Shown: one piece after another, positions 37,801-49,103 of the stretch
How the letters are laid out: every line of letters begins with the position of its first letter
How positions within the stretch are numbered: position 1 is the stretch's first letter
Assembly: GCA_905331475.1 (NCBI GenBank)
Contig: CAJNYU010000954.1
Location: forward strand, 1 to 64,000
Direction: 5' to 3'
Source: Rotaria socialis
Taxonomy: Eukaryota; Rotifera; Eurotatoria; Philodinida; Philodinidae
Length of the DNA: 64,000 bases
Program-made: the position numbers and the translations under genes
Notes under the pieces: model-generated
Database searches by the model: none
The model's input: only the letters and a program-made list of their open reading frames with translations
What the model was told of the DNA's origin: nothing

Positions 37801-38764
37801 TACTGTTTTTTTTTAACTCTAGCTTATGCTTCTGTCCAAGATTTTATACATACTCAATTTATCAACTGAAACTAGTTGAATATAACAAAAAATTTACCCT
37901 GTTGTCATGAAGAATTTTCTCAATTAATGTTTGTGAACCATTTGTTTTGAGTAAATCATCTTCATTCTCGTTGTCTTCTTCGTCTGCAGCTGATTTGTCG
38001 GCTTGACTTTTAATTTCACTCTATTAGAAATAAAGGAACAAATGACTAAGATAAACTTTATCTATTTAATTATAAATATTAATTACTTGACTAAGTTTAG
38101 CTCGGTCGAGTTTTTTCATAGTAATTTCAATTTCAGATTCGAGTTTCGATATAGCATTACGTATAATTGTTGAATCTCGCATATTTGTATCATTTTTTGG
38201 ATCGTCTGGTGTGGGTGATATAGCTTCAGTTTGGGGTTGATATACTTGTTGTTCCTAAAATGTTAGAAGAAAAAAAGGAAATTGATAAGCTTGTTGAAAA
38301 AGCAATGCAAAACCTTTTTAACATCTATGGACAGTGGAAGTAGCTGTGAATTAACTGATAGATTACCACCCGTTGGATAACGTGATCGTTTTGCATGTTC
38401 ATCAACATGTGGTCCCATTGACATAGGTGCTAACGAAGGATAATATGAAGGTATTGCAGCTCTAAAAAAAAAGTAAAATTAGATTGTTTTGCAATAAAAG
38501 ATTCATTTTCTATTAAAAAATAATAACAAACCTTTCTGGACTACCAAAATGATTATGATAACTAGCAAGTAATGATGGACGTCGATTTAATGCCATGGCT
38601 GTATCAACCGTAGAATTATTAGCATAGCGTGCATCACGCTAAACAAAAACATTAATTTTTTTATGTCTTTCATTTAAAAGAGTAATTTCTTCTCAACACA
38701 CCTGCTGATAACTACTTGGATAGGTAAATTGAGCCGGCGACATGAATGGAGATTGTCGGGCCAT
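25874..38764 (-). CDS. Nuclear receptor co-repressor (NCOR/SMRT family)
   Basis: Thirty exons join in frame to 1950 residues: 38702-38764, 38532-38638, 38314-38461, 38087-38254, 37898-38020, 37410-37525, 36579-37353, 36487-36518, 35462-35484, 35368-35407, 35174-35307, 34930-35103, 34475-34632, 34321-34420, 33321-34242, 31704-32131, 31438-31639, 30346-30442, 29889-30291, 28842-28951, 28732-28782, 28610-28667, 28449-28550, 28286-28390, 28142-28234, 27968-28087, 27794-27911, 27379-27737, 27234-27322 and 25874-26308. A conserved N-terminal block (SDLASVRRIRS, then RLKEFFKKKN) precedes SANT1 at about residues 395-440 (YWSPEEKQIFIEKF, then FYYMTKKTENYKNLLR). SANT2 is at about 635-682 (WTEHEINAFTEAYQKFPNDW). 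GSI(M/T)-type repeats and a CoRNR-like LEYLIRGEL near 1596 follow. The family bridges nuclear receptors to HDAC3. The long Ser/Gln/His-rich middle is disordered, with a 27-residue polyGln. Confidence 0.92.
30950..31019. repeat. Imperfect G/T-rich foldback in NCOR intron
   Basis: The left arm begins ATCTTGAGGGTG and the right arm, read on the minus strand, begins ATCTTGGGTGGG. Both continue into GTGTGGG-rich sequence, forming a roughly 70-bp imperfect hairpin in the 1-kb intron 30443-31437. Confidence 0.6.
33575..33655 (-). repeat. PolyGln (CAG/CAA) repeat in NCOR
   Basis: Twenty-seven consecutive Gln codons, a mixture of CAA and CAG, at about residues 917-943 of the NCOR model. The interruptions by CAA would limit slippage. 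Flanking sequence is also Gln- and His-rich. Confidence 0.93.
34258..34282. repeat. (AT)n microsatellite
   Basis: Dinucleotide run in the NCOR intron between the exons at 34321-34420 and 33321-34242. Confidence 0.9.
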
Positions 38765-40052
38765 GATGTTCTTTTTATTCTTGAGCTAATTGTTCATTAT
38801 TAGACAAATAGAGATAATGACTTTCTTTTTGCTAATTAATAAAATTTTAGAACAAGATATTACAGTAATCAAATACTAGAGTGACAACAATAGACGAATC
38901 TTGAAAATCACATTATCTATAATGAAAAAAAGTACGGATCAATTAGTGAATCATTCTATAATATCAAATATACGAGGTATATTTATTGAAGCCTGCTGAA
39001 ACTTCAGAAAATGACGAGTCAATAACAAGAATATGTCAAAAAATAATGGTAAATTATTCTATTTTTAATGATAAACAAGATAGAAAAAATTCCTACCACG
39101 AATCGTCACGCGTATCAGTCTAAGCATGTCTCTACGGTAATACAACGAGTGGCGACACAATCAACCATGATGCCTCCACAAACTAATAAAACCAAAGAAC
39201 TCAATTTGGTTAGGTCACACTGGACATTTTTGATTAGTTCATTATACAGAACAAATTATATAAAAACGAAAGATGTCACTATGCTACATATACTACTATA
39301 GACATGCGTATATATAAATCGGAATATTGTATTTATCATTGAAAAAAAAGACGTTACTATCTGCACATTCATCAAATAGGATTTTTATTTCAAAATATAC
39401 TAAAAATCAACAGACATATATGTCGAGAGATAGTCCCTTTTTTTGTAATTCGATATTTACATAGATCTATAGAACAAATGATTACCAGTATGACATTTGT
39501 GACAAGTCAAAGTCAATATATATGTCGAGGACAACTATAGAACAACATGAAACGAAGAAAATAGGATTAATCTATTATTTGACTTCTATTTTAAAGTAAC
39601 ATCTTTAGATATGATGACAAACATGTGCTTTCAGTTTAAAATTATTCTTATTGGCCTTAACATTTAGGTTTTTTGATTTTTTATAATACATCGATAAACA
39701 TGCCGATACATGGGAATAATCATATTTGTTCCAGTATAAAAAAAAAGAGACGGAAATTAGATTCTTATAATATTCAACGATTCAAATAGGAGTATTGCTT
39801 TGATTTTTCGAAAATGTGTAGGCACATGGATTCTATTGATTATTACTTAGGACATATTTCTATATGCACATAGCTTCGTCTCATTGCATATAGTTGCCAA
39901 AATAATATTTCTAAACATAGATAATTATTTATGGTAAATTAGCTTGTTTTTAGATTTATTATTTCTTTTTGTGATCTTTATAGAATGTTTACATAAATAC
40001 ACATATATACAGAAGAAAAACGAAATCCTTAGTAGGAATAGTTGTTGCCTTT

Positions 40053-40263
40053 TGTGTACTCAAAAAGTGAGTACATTCTAGAATCGGTCAGTGTGTCCGG
40101 CCGTTAACACGATAACTCTTGAAAGCCTCATCCAATTGTCTTGAAATCTTGTACACAGAATGATCTCATCAATATCTCAGTCGAGTTCGAAGATGAGAAG
40201 GGTCCGTCAAGAAATGGCTGAGTTATCGAAAAAATTGTCATTATTGACTAGACCATCCCTGAG
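40053..40263 (+). repeat. Dispersed repeat, copy 1 (left part only)
   Basis: About 211 bp clearly similar, in the same orientation, to the start of the element at 50483. Shared landmarks are TGTGTACTCAAAAAGTGAGT, then GAATCGGTCAGTGTGTCCG, and the end GACCATCCCTGAG. Similarity stops exactly at the N at 40264, so the right part is missing, replaced or lost in an assembly join. Confidence 0.85.
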
Positions 40264-40264
40264 N
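40264..40264. other. Undetermined base at repeat break point
   Basis: A single N at the exact point where similarity to the second repeat copy ends. It may mark a gap closed with one N. Confidence 0.8.
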
Positions 40265-40461
40265 CGAATACTAACACTTTCATATTACCTTTTATCACTT
40301 ATTTTTATAGTACTTTTTATTACGGGCCTTACCATATTACTATTAATAACTTTCTTTGTAATTGCACTCCCTACCACGTACCTTGCCATAGTACCTTTTA
40401 GTGTGAAACTTACCTATTCTGTTTCCCGGGACTAAACTTGTCAGTAGTGTCAAACTTGAAA

Positions 40462-40586
40462 CTTGAATTCAGTTGAAAATAGAAAATTTCAACTTTCAAC
40501 TTTCAACTCATAGCGATATATGTGTGGGTCACGATTCTTCAAAATGCTATTGGCTTAAAAGTTGAAAATTTTCAATTGAATTCAAA
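40462..40586. repeat. Imperfect inverted repeat
   Basis: The left arm 40462-40493 (CTTGAATTCAGTTGAAAA, continuing to TTTCAAC) is the imperfect reverse complement of the right arm 40561-40586 (GTTGAAAATTTTCAATTG, continuing to TTCAAA), with about 67 bp between them. Confidence 0.65.
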
Positions 40587-42017
40587 TACATATATATGGA
40601 CGAAATCATACTATTTATATAAACTGTAAAGAGCGGAACGTATTGATTCTATCGAAATTAATGAAGCGCATACAGACAGATATGCATATGGTAATAGTTT
40701 TGCTATTATTATTTAGCATTCATAAATTGTCGTACAATCATATGATTCCTATCAGAACCGACTACACGTATGAATATTCATGAATGTATTGACATGTTTT
40801 GAATAGAAAACTAGTAAAAATGTATTGTGACATCAAGATAATAGACTATTTATAACGAAAATGATTAATAAAAATAAAAACATTCTCTCTGATGACAAGA
40901 TCAGTCTGACATAATTGAAATGTTTTCTATGTTGGTTTATATTGATTAGTATTAGGAAACCGATGGCATAGATACTTTAACTTATAGGCAGAGATTTGTG
41001 ACAAATCCAATCTTTACTAGCAGCTCGATCTATTTTCATTTATGAAAATCAATAATTCACTCAATATAATGTAAAATAATTGAAGAACAAAACTTGTTGT
41101 ATGATGTCAATATCAAAGACTCGCTAAAAGTAGCTATAATTCAACAAACATAAACCACGGAATATCGTTCCATTAATGTTTACTTGTTCAGAAATATATT
41201 TAACTATCAGATATCGTTTGATTTCATGTTATGAAATCGAGCATCTATGTAGCATCAACAACCCGTTTAAAAGATTCGTGCTCATTAGAGATTTGTAGTG
41301 GATTAATTGAAGTCAACATTTTTGATGTTTAAGACCCGAATACACTTCTAGTCTACTGATAGATTTTCAAAAGTTCGAAGCAAAAAAACATTTCGATCAG
41401 AAACTTTTCTTTTGGATTGAATTAATAACTCTAGTTAGTCACGACAATTTAAATAGAAACGAACCAGTTCTCATCAATATATTATATTTCTAAATAGACT
41501 GAATTATTCTGATCTGTGGTGGTGCATGTCTTTTCTTTTTTGAAAACCATGTATTCCGAGAACGACATTCTCGGTATGCGTAGAAAACGTTAGGTTATTT
41601 AAATGAATTATATAAGTATTTTTCAAAGTGAAAGAATTTATTTTCATATGTTCTGATTTCATCGAAATCCCATGGGAACAAATGTTTTTGGTATCAATAA
41701 TTGAGGGAATACTATTGATAGAAGTGACTTTTCATAGATTGATACATGCCTAATTTGTAGAATTTTTCATTTTCTATTGAAATTCAAAATTATGACACGG
41801 TGTCGTTTAATCTTACTTTATATCCATTTAAATCAAAAGAATGTATAGGCAATTATGATGCTTGTAATATTTTTGTAAACTTTTTTCTTAGTGGTTCAAT
41901 GAAGATTTAACATGATGGACGGATGTTTCAAGATCCTTCATTTGCTAACTACTGAAATACCGGAGTAGCATATCATAGAAAATTAGAAGAAACACTTTGA
42001 ATATTCACGTGAAATAT

Positions 42018-44081
42018 TTAAATATAGTCAAGTAATGTATTACGTGGACGTAGTTCTTTTCCTTTTTTCAATTTTTCAATATCACTTCTTGTTGCTAATA
42101 TCTGTGGATGCTGTTGAATGTCATATCGAAATGTATCTAATAAAATATTCAGCGAATGTTCAAATTCATTGAATGCTTTTTTAATTGTTTGTTTATCATT
42201 CGAAAAGCAATAAGCAAAACCACTTCGAGTTTTAGCGAATTCTGGATGATTGTATAATAATGATTGTTTTTGAATAGTAAAAGCTGTTTGAAAACATTTT
42301 TTTGCATCAACTATTTTATGTTGATGATAATATGTGTAACCTAATCCAATATATGATTTAGCTATGTTTGGATGAATATCTGGCAAAATTTTACGTAGAA
42401 CTTCATTAGCTAGAGTAAAATATTCAAATGCAAGATCGATTTGTTGTGTCATAATTAAACTAATAAAGCCAAGACCAATATTAGCTTGAGCACGTATATA
42501 TCTATCTGTTGCTTCAGAAATTATTTTCATGAAAATTAAACGTGCTTTCGGAAAATTATCTTTCGATGTTAAAACATAATAATAAGCATATAATAAATTA
42601 GCTTCATGTGAATCTTCAGATAAATGCTCAAGATATTCTTTGGCTTGTTCAAGATGACCTTGACGTATTGCTAATTCAGCTAATTCTTCATAATGATTAT
42701 CTGTTTGTAACCATTTTTCGGCTTGAACATAATAACCCTTATGAATAAGTATACGACCAAATGCTTGATGAACATTATCTAATTCTGTCATTTCTCTGAA
42801 ATAATATTGATATAAATTTTGAATAGAAGGTTTTGAATTAAATCTAGCATTTAAATTTAAACCAATTAACCAATATGGACGTTGTTGTTCGTCTTGTTGT
42901 TCCACATATTCAACTTTAATTATTTGATATCGAGCTCCAAACCATAATAGAACTTGTTCTTTTTTTATTTCAGCATACGGCACAGTAGTACGATTATGTG
43001 GATCGATATTAATTTCCAATATAACTTTATTTTTATTTTTCTCTTCGTTTTCTATAGAATCTAATGCTGCTTGTCGATTCGTATGTGTTAACAATAGTTC
43101 TGTAATAATAATTACTTCGCTAATACGATGTTTCATAGCATCAAGCTCATCTACCGATAACCATGTTCCATAGTTAACAGTAAATTTTGTTTTATTTTGA
43201 ACAAATTTCTCATGTTCACTAGTCAATTGTCGATGAAATGATCGTATAAACCAACGAAGTTTCCATAATTTCATCAAATCATTGGAATTAATATTTGTAA
43301 ACGGTAAATTTGGTTGATACCATTCTTCGATAGCTTTTTCCGGTATATAATATTGTTCTTGTAGTGGAACTGGAACTTCGTCATCTGCAGCAAGATCTTG
43401 ATGCTGATCTGGATTCTTATTTTCATTATGTACTTGACAATAATCAGTAAAATCTTCAACTCCATCATCTGGACTATTAATTACAAGATTAAGCGCAAGT
43501 TGATCAAATAAATTATTATCATCTGTAAAACGTTCTCGTTGCTGTTGTATGTCGCCTTGCTGCTGTTGCTGCTGCAGGTTCTGTTGTTGTGCCTGTGCCT
43601 GTGGTTGCTGCTCTTGTGTGGGTAGTTGTATTTCATCATGTTCTCCAGATTCTTGCTGTTGTTCTATACTGTTTTGAATGTCACTTTGCATACATTGAAG
43701 GATTTTATTAAGATCCGAAAATACACATCGGACCTTATCGCATGTTTCTGCCCATTGACTATGTTTTACGGTATCATAACAAAATACGTATATATATTGA
43801 ACTCGATTTAATGGTTGTAAACGTTCGCGCACAAACATTTGACCATATTTACCAGAAATAAGAATATATAAGCTGGTTGTTCCGATTTCATCTGATTCAA
43901 CTGATTCGAGACATACTTCAGGATCAGTAAAAGTAATTACATTGTCGAATAGAGAAGAAAGAACACCTTTTATAGTTGGATCATCTTCAGCAGAATCATC
44001 CAACCAAATAAGTACGAATGTATTATCAGCAGATTTTGCTGTACTAGCTATAATTTCGTGTGTTCTACCAGGTGCCGCCAT
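42018..44081 (-). CDS. TPR protein with a degenerate ADP-ribosyltransferase-like domain
   Basis: An intronless frame; the first proper ATG (44081, strong context) gives 687 residues. An upstream extension to 44168 would need a GTG start. Residues 20-135 form an alpha/beta N-terminal domain (TFVLIWLDDS, then YILISGKYGQ and QYIYVFCYDT) of the type I recall from rotifer ART and TPR proteins. A Gln-rich linker follows (about 139-182). Residues 252-413 resemble an ART (mono-ADP-ribosyltransferase) domain in order and spacing, but the usual Arg (YRG), Ser-Thr-Ser and final Glu appear replaced (VNYGTWLS, LLLTHTNR, KKEQVLLWF). TPR helices occupy about 439-655, with HPNIAKSYIGLGYTYYHQ typical of kinesin-light-chain-like repeats. 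It probably binds partners and is catalytically inactive. Cytosolic location is inferred from the lack of a signal or membrane span. Confidence 0.75.
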   Translation of the reverse strand: MAAPGRTHEIIASTAKSADNTFVLIWLDDSAEDDPTIKGVLSSLFDNVITFTDPEVCLESVESDEIGTTSLYILISGKYGQMFVRERLQPLNRVQYIYVFCYDTVKHSQWAETCDKVRCVFSDLNKILQCMQSDIQNSIEQQQESGEHDEIQLPTQEQQPQAQAQQQNLQQQQQQGDIQQQRERFTDDNNLFDQLALNLVINSPDDGVEDFTDYCQVHNENKNPDQHQDLAADDEVPVPLQEQYYIPEKAIEEWYQPNLPFTNINSNDLMKLWKLRWFIRSFHRQLTSEHEKFVQNKTKFTVNYGTWLSVDELDAMKHRISEVIIITELLLTHTNRQAALDSIENEEKNKNKVILEINIDPHNRTTVPYAEIKKEQVLLWFGARYQIIKVEYVEQQDEQQRPYWLIGLNLNARFNSKPSIQNLYQYYFREMTELDNVHQAFGRILIHKGYYVQAEKWLQTDNHYEELAELAIRQGHLEQAKEYLEHLSEDSHEANLLYAYYYVLTSKDNFPKARLIFMKIISEATDRYIRAQANIGLGFISLIMTQQIDLAFEYFTLANEVLRKILPDIHPNIAKSYIGLGYTYYHQHKIVDAKKCFQTAFTIQKQSLLYNHPEFAKTRSGFAYCFSNDKQTIKKAFNEFEHSLNILLDTFRYDIQQHPQILATRSDIEKLKKGKELRPRNTLLDYI

Positions 44082-47010
44082 CTCACTTCTGTCTTTCTTC
44101 CGACGACGAACAAAGTAAGAATGTGACCAAAGTAGCTTTGTTTTTATTGTGTTCTTTCTCTGCAACACCTACGTTGAATGGAGTTTTTCAATGCTACACA
44201 GTGATTGTGCGTGCTTTTCTCTTATGTTGATATGAAAAACAACTGTGTCGCTCTTGTTGTCGCCGAAAAAGCTACTGAAAAAAGGTGTAATATTCTCTGG
44301 TTGGTAATTTTTTTCGCAGAAGAAAAAAAGTAAATTTGTTCTACTACTGTAATTGCTTCACTTTCATTTTTTCGAAAAACAAAGTAAAAACACTCTGTAG
44401 CATTAATTCCTTCATTGTCTCGACACTATTGTATCATAATACTAAAAGTAGTTGTAGAAGTTGCTCTTGTGACATGTCATTTTTGTTCCATTACGAAAAA
44501 GCTTGTACAAGAAGCAAATGTAATACGGAAGTATTAGATTATTTAGCATAAAATATTTCAGAATGCGTATGATTTTTCAAGAGCATGTGAGGGCGCTGTA
44601 TGCCTCAATCTAGTGTTTTAATAATGCAATGTACATTATCGTGTGTAATTCTATATGATCGTTATATATTCAATTTATGATATGTATCGGAAAATGGGTT
44701 AACACGATATTGAGATAGTAAAATAAAACAGAAAAGAACGTTCGATATTTGTATAGAAATCGTTATTCGTATATAGCGTGCTTCATTGTGAATATATTTC
44801 AGTTTAGTATTTGATTTATGTGAGTAGACGTGTATCCTAGATTTTTCAACCATATGACTGCAACAGTAACTCATGTCACCAGTCGTAGTTAGTATAATAT
44901 TCTACTCTTTTAATACTAAGCTAGATATTTGCTGAAATAGACAAAATATTTATGTAATTAATCAATAGATTGAGACCACCAACTATAAACATGTAACACG
45001 AGTACTAAATAGCGAATCTAAATATGCAAAGCATCAGAAGTTTGCTAGAATTTAATTGTTAATGAATAGTACATATAGGAAACAAAGAATATTGAGTAAT
45101 ATCGTTTCTGTAGTATGAATGCAGGCGAGAATATATTTAAATTCGAGGGTAGGAAGATAGGACAAACAATTTGAGATTAGAATCGTGATTAATTCTATGT
45201 AGGCCGATAATGAGAATAAAAACCTCCGAATATAAAAAATGACACAAAATGTATGCTGATAAGTAACTGAATAAAGCGTAGAATAGAAAAGAGAAAGAGA
45301 TTAGATTCAGAAGTAGCAACATAAGATGAAAAATATCGGAAAAATCTAATTTCTTTGCTCGAAAATCATTCCATTTAGTGATGATACAAATTACTAGATT
45401 AATCTGCCAAAAAAGATCATATTTTAACTGTATATGGTTGTGTAAAGAGTATATATACGTCGATCTGGATGATATAGGTTTTCATATTCATTCTTTGCCA
45501 TCATATAATCTGACTTAGTTCAATAATTAGAATAGCTAAAGTATTTCTAGCGAAGAAAAAATTATTTCAAACAAAAATTATTAACTCATTGATGACATCA
45601 AAATATTCATTTACCAAACTATCTAGGAATCATATTGGTCATATTATTTTAGTTTCGGCTGATTTTATTTGTCGTTATCAAAATAGAACGATGGAACACG
45701 CTCGTGTAAATTTAGAAAAAATTAGTTCATACTATTTATGATTCATGTACATGTCAGAGTTAATTTTAAAATGGAGCAGCCTCCAATTTCTCTATATTAA
45801 TTAACAATGAATCACTTTCAACTATTTCAAGGTTTTCTATATGAACTTAACAAAAAGATCTGTCAAGTTTCTTGTTTCATTTACTTAATTGACGTAATCA
45901 AAAAGTAGCTAGAGAACATGACCTATGTCAAAACCTTAAAAAAATGTTAGTAGCAGTACAGCTGTATATTCTGGTTAGGACAAATGCTGAAAATTCTTAT
46001 ATGATCCAACTAGTAACATGAAGTTCATATACCAGGGCATACTGTTTAATCACATTATGATAGTTAAATGTCATGACCTGATAAAGAAGAGATTTCAGTA
46101 GCATCGATATTCATGCTTATTATGACAGATTGTATCTGTGGTTCTGTGTATATCACATAGGACACAGGAAGCTTATACAGGTGCGAGAAACAAAACCAAA
46201 ACTCCAAAATAAATTCAACAAAGAAGATATTTATCTAAGATTATATCCTTTTTAACAAACAGACATATTCTGAGTCTAGCAGAATCCAATTCGATCGAAG
46301 ATACTGAAGAACTGCATACATGCTTTTTTTTATCAGGCGAGTAATCGGAATAGAGATATAATAGAAAAGATGCATTTTTGAGCTACACAACTAGATGCTG
46401 TGTCCAATCGTAAAAGGATAGCATTTTACATCCGTCTCAATGTCAAGTAAGTGTTAAACATAAGACAATGCCATTGTATAGACAAGTTCATCACTAGGAG
46501 AATTTAATATTATGAACTACAATGTTCAGCTATACGAAGAACAAAAATAGGATTTGCTTTGAATCGCCATTTTATTGATTCATTCTTCGGATTTTCTTGC
46601 AATTTAAACTTGGAAATTTCCTCCTTTGCCTTTATTACCTATGAATTTCATGGAATGATCTATAGATAGTGCCATATTTAAACTAGTGATATGATAGAAA
46701 CAAGAAGTTCTTCACAAAAATCTCCCATACAGTTGCCTGAAACTACTGCAATCGAAAAAAGACAGAATAATCTTCAAAGGTAGTAACTACTATTTTTAAT
46801 AATAATTTGTTTTTAAGTGCCTAACCTACGCATGTTATAGAAATTATTCATTTCATTTCTGAAGAACGGTATAAATCAATTTAGATGGTGCGATTACGTT
46901 TGTTCTGTATAAAAAAAGGTGCCATGTCATGCACAAAGAAAAAACTTTCATCATTATAGAAAAAATAAAAATAAAACATCATTTACATTTCTTCTAGTTT
47001 ACTTTCAAGC
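44082..47010. other. Gene-poor spacer
   Basis: About 2.9 kb between divergent genes. Short open frames (44336-44551, 44662-44874, 45137-45322) lack protein-like features. An acceptor-like TTTCTTCTAG ends 13 bases before the P450 ATG. Confidence 0.5.
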
Positions 47011-49103
47011 ATGCTTTTGACGAGTATTTTCATCGTAACCATCGCTTGCATAGTTATTTTTTATTTGTGGACCATTAATCGCCTTTATGATTATTTCAAA
47101 TGTCGAAATATTCCGGGCCCACTGCCCCGTTTCTTCTATGGTCATAATAAAGAGTTTTGGTCAACCGAAACTTATTCTAAACAGTTACAAGAATGGACTC
47201 GTCAATATGGATCAATCTATGGTTTATTCGAAGGTACAATACCTATGTATGTTGTATCCGATGCTGATTTTCTTCAAGTTTACATTAAACAATTTTCATC
47301 TTTTCATTCACGACCTATTTCGAGAATAATGCGTGTGGAAAATGATGGAAAGATTCATTTATCTAGAGCAACTGGTAAACGATGGCGTTATCAACGAGAT
47401 ATTATTAATTTAATGTTTTCGACTGTTAAACTTAATTCACTGGTGCCGTTGATGAATGATTGCCTGAGTACAATGCTGAAAAAATTATCTTTTGGAACAA
47501 GAAACAGCAATGTTGAAATTAATATTTTTGATTCTTATAAACATATGACTATGGATGTTATTTGTGAGTAAATCTGCCTGTTAAGCATGAAATATACAAG
47601 TATTCTTCGGGGTATATTTAGGTCGATGTGCATTTGATATTAATTCTAATTGTCAAAATACTTTTAACATTACATATTTAAAGGAATTCGAAGAATTATG
47701 CGAAACAAATACGGATCAAATACCAATTTTTCAATTGAGTAATTTAATGCCATTTCTAGCACATCCTTTACATGATTTTCTGTTTTGTCTACTGGCTGTT
47801 CGTAAAAGAACAGCTGAGCTGATACCGACATTAAGAAAATATATTAGAGAATTTCCTGTTGTCTGTTTAATTAATAGAATTTATGAAATTGTTGATCTTC
47901 GAAAAAAATCATTATCGAAATCGAATAAATCTACAGACTTTTTACAATTTATGATTGATACTTTCATTGATGATGAAATCACAGTAAGAATTTATACTAA
48001 TTACTTATTAAAGACTGATTAGCAGTCAAAACTTGCCTACAAACAAATTGTGATCAACATAAAGTGTCAAAGATTTCCTTGATTATAGTTTCATGAAGTA
48101 TTTTTCTTACTATCGTGTAGTTCTACGAAACTGAAGATTAAAATAAAATCGATCGCAAAAAAATCTTACAGTCCTAAAAAATATTGATCTAATCATTAAC
48201 GATTCTATGAGAAGAACGATAATAATCAGGGGAAAATAAAAGCATTTACACTCAATTTTATTCAAGTGGAATAATATTGTCCTCACTAACAAAGCATTTT
48301 TTAATATTACAAATATCTATTGTTTTTCTTTTTTTTATATCTAGGATGACACTGTTGCTCAGCTGAGATCAAAAGCACTAAGTTCAGATGAAATAGCAAG
48401 TAATATATTTATTTTCGTAGCTGTTGGTTACGAAACAGTATCAACTACATTAGCTTATTGTACATATGTGTTGGCAACAAAACCAGATATTCAAGAAAAA
48501 CTTTTTAATGAAATTAATCAAAACCTGTCGGATGACATTGATAACGATTCTATAGATGATGTTGAAACGAATTTTTCGTACTTGGATATTTTTGTACGCG
48601 AAGTTCTTCGAATGTTTCCTATAACAACTAAAGCAATGACTCGAGAATGTAATATAACAACAACTGTCTGTGGACATACTATTGAAAAGGGTTTATGTCG
48701 AAAAATTCGAGAAATTATTCAATAAAATCTATATAATTGTATTATTCTAGGATGTATTATTCAACCGGATATTTTCAGTATTCATTATAATCAAGATTTA
48801 TGGGGACCTGAAGATCCCAATCTTTTTATACCTGAACGACATCAACGAAATCGTCGTTTAATTGCTTCTATGCCATTTGGAGTTGGTCCGAGAAATTGTG
48901 TTGGAATGAAATTTGCTTTAATGGAAATAAAAATTTGCTTGATTCAATTACTTCGTCAAAGTCGAATTTTGCCTGGAGAAAAACTGGAACAAGGATTTAA
49001 ATGTAAAGAAAGACTTATTATTCAGCCTGATGCTATTTTTATTAAACTTGAAAAACGTAAAATTGAAAAATATAGTTCATTGTCTCATGGTCTCGTAGAC
49101 TAA
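47011..49103 (+). CDS. Cytochrome P450 (CYP3-clan-like)
   Basis: Four exons (47011-47563, 47622-47983, 48345-48690, 48751-49103) give 537 residues, a normal P450 length. The N-terminus is a membrane anchor (IFIVTIACIVIFYLW), followed by IPGPLPRFFYGH. The I-helix motif is AVGYETVSTTLAY, the ExxR motif is in VREVLRMFP, and the heme-binding loop is PFGVGPRNCVGMKFA with the axial cysteine. These make it an endoplasmic-reticulum monooxygenase. The region around GPRNCVGMKFALMEIK looks closest to the CYP3 clan, but the assignment is by eye. No key residue is missing. AATAAA lies about 100 bp after the stop. The third intron ends GTATTATTCTAG; the second is 361 bp. Confidence 0.93.

Larger units (their letters stand above)
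38765..42017. other. Gene-poor region with repeats
   Basis: 3.25 kb upstream of NCOR without a supported gene. It contains the NCOR 5' region (an acceptor-like CAATTAG 21 bases before the ATG), one copy of a dispersed repeat at 40053-40263, an undetermined base at 40264, an inverted repeat at 40462-40586 and a small perfect hairpin at 41556-41574. Confidence 0.5.

Noticed and set aside
40160..40435. Hydrophobic 91-codon open frame
   Set aside because: It runs through the N and joins repeat sequence to unrelated AT-rich sequence, so it is not a credible protein.
44082..44168. 29-residue N-terminal extension of the ART-like TPR protein
   Set aside because: It begins at GTG. The first ATG in a strong context is at 44081.
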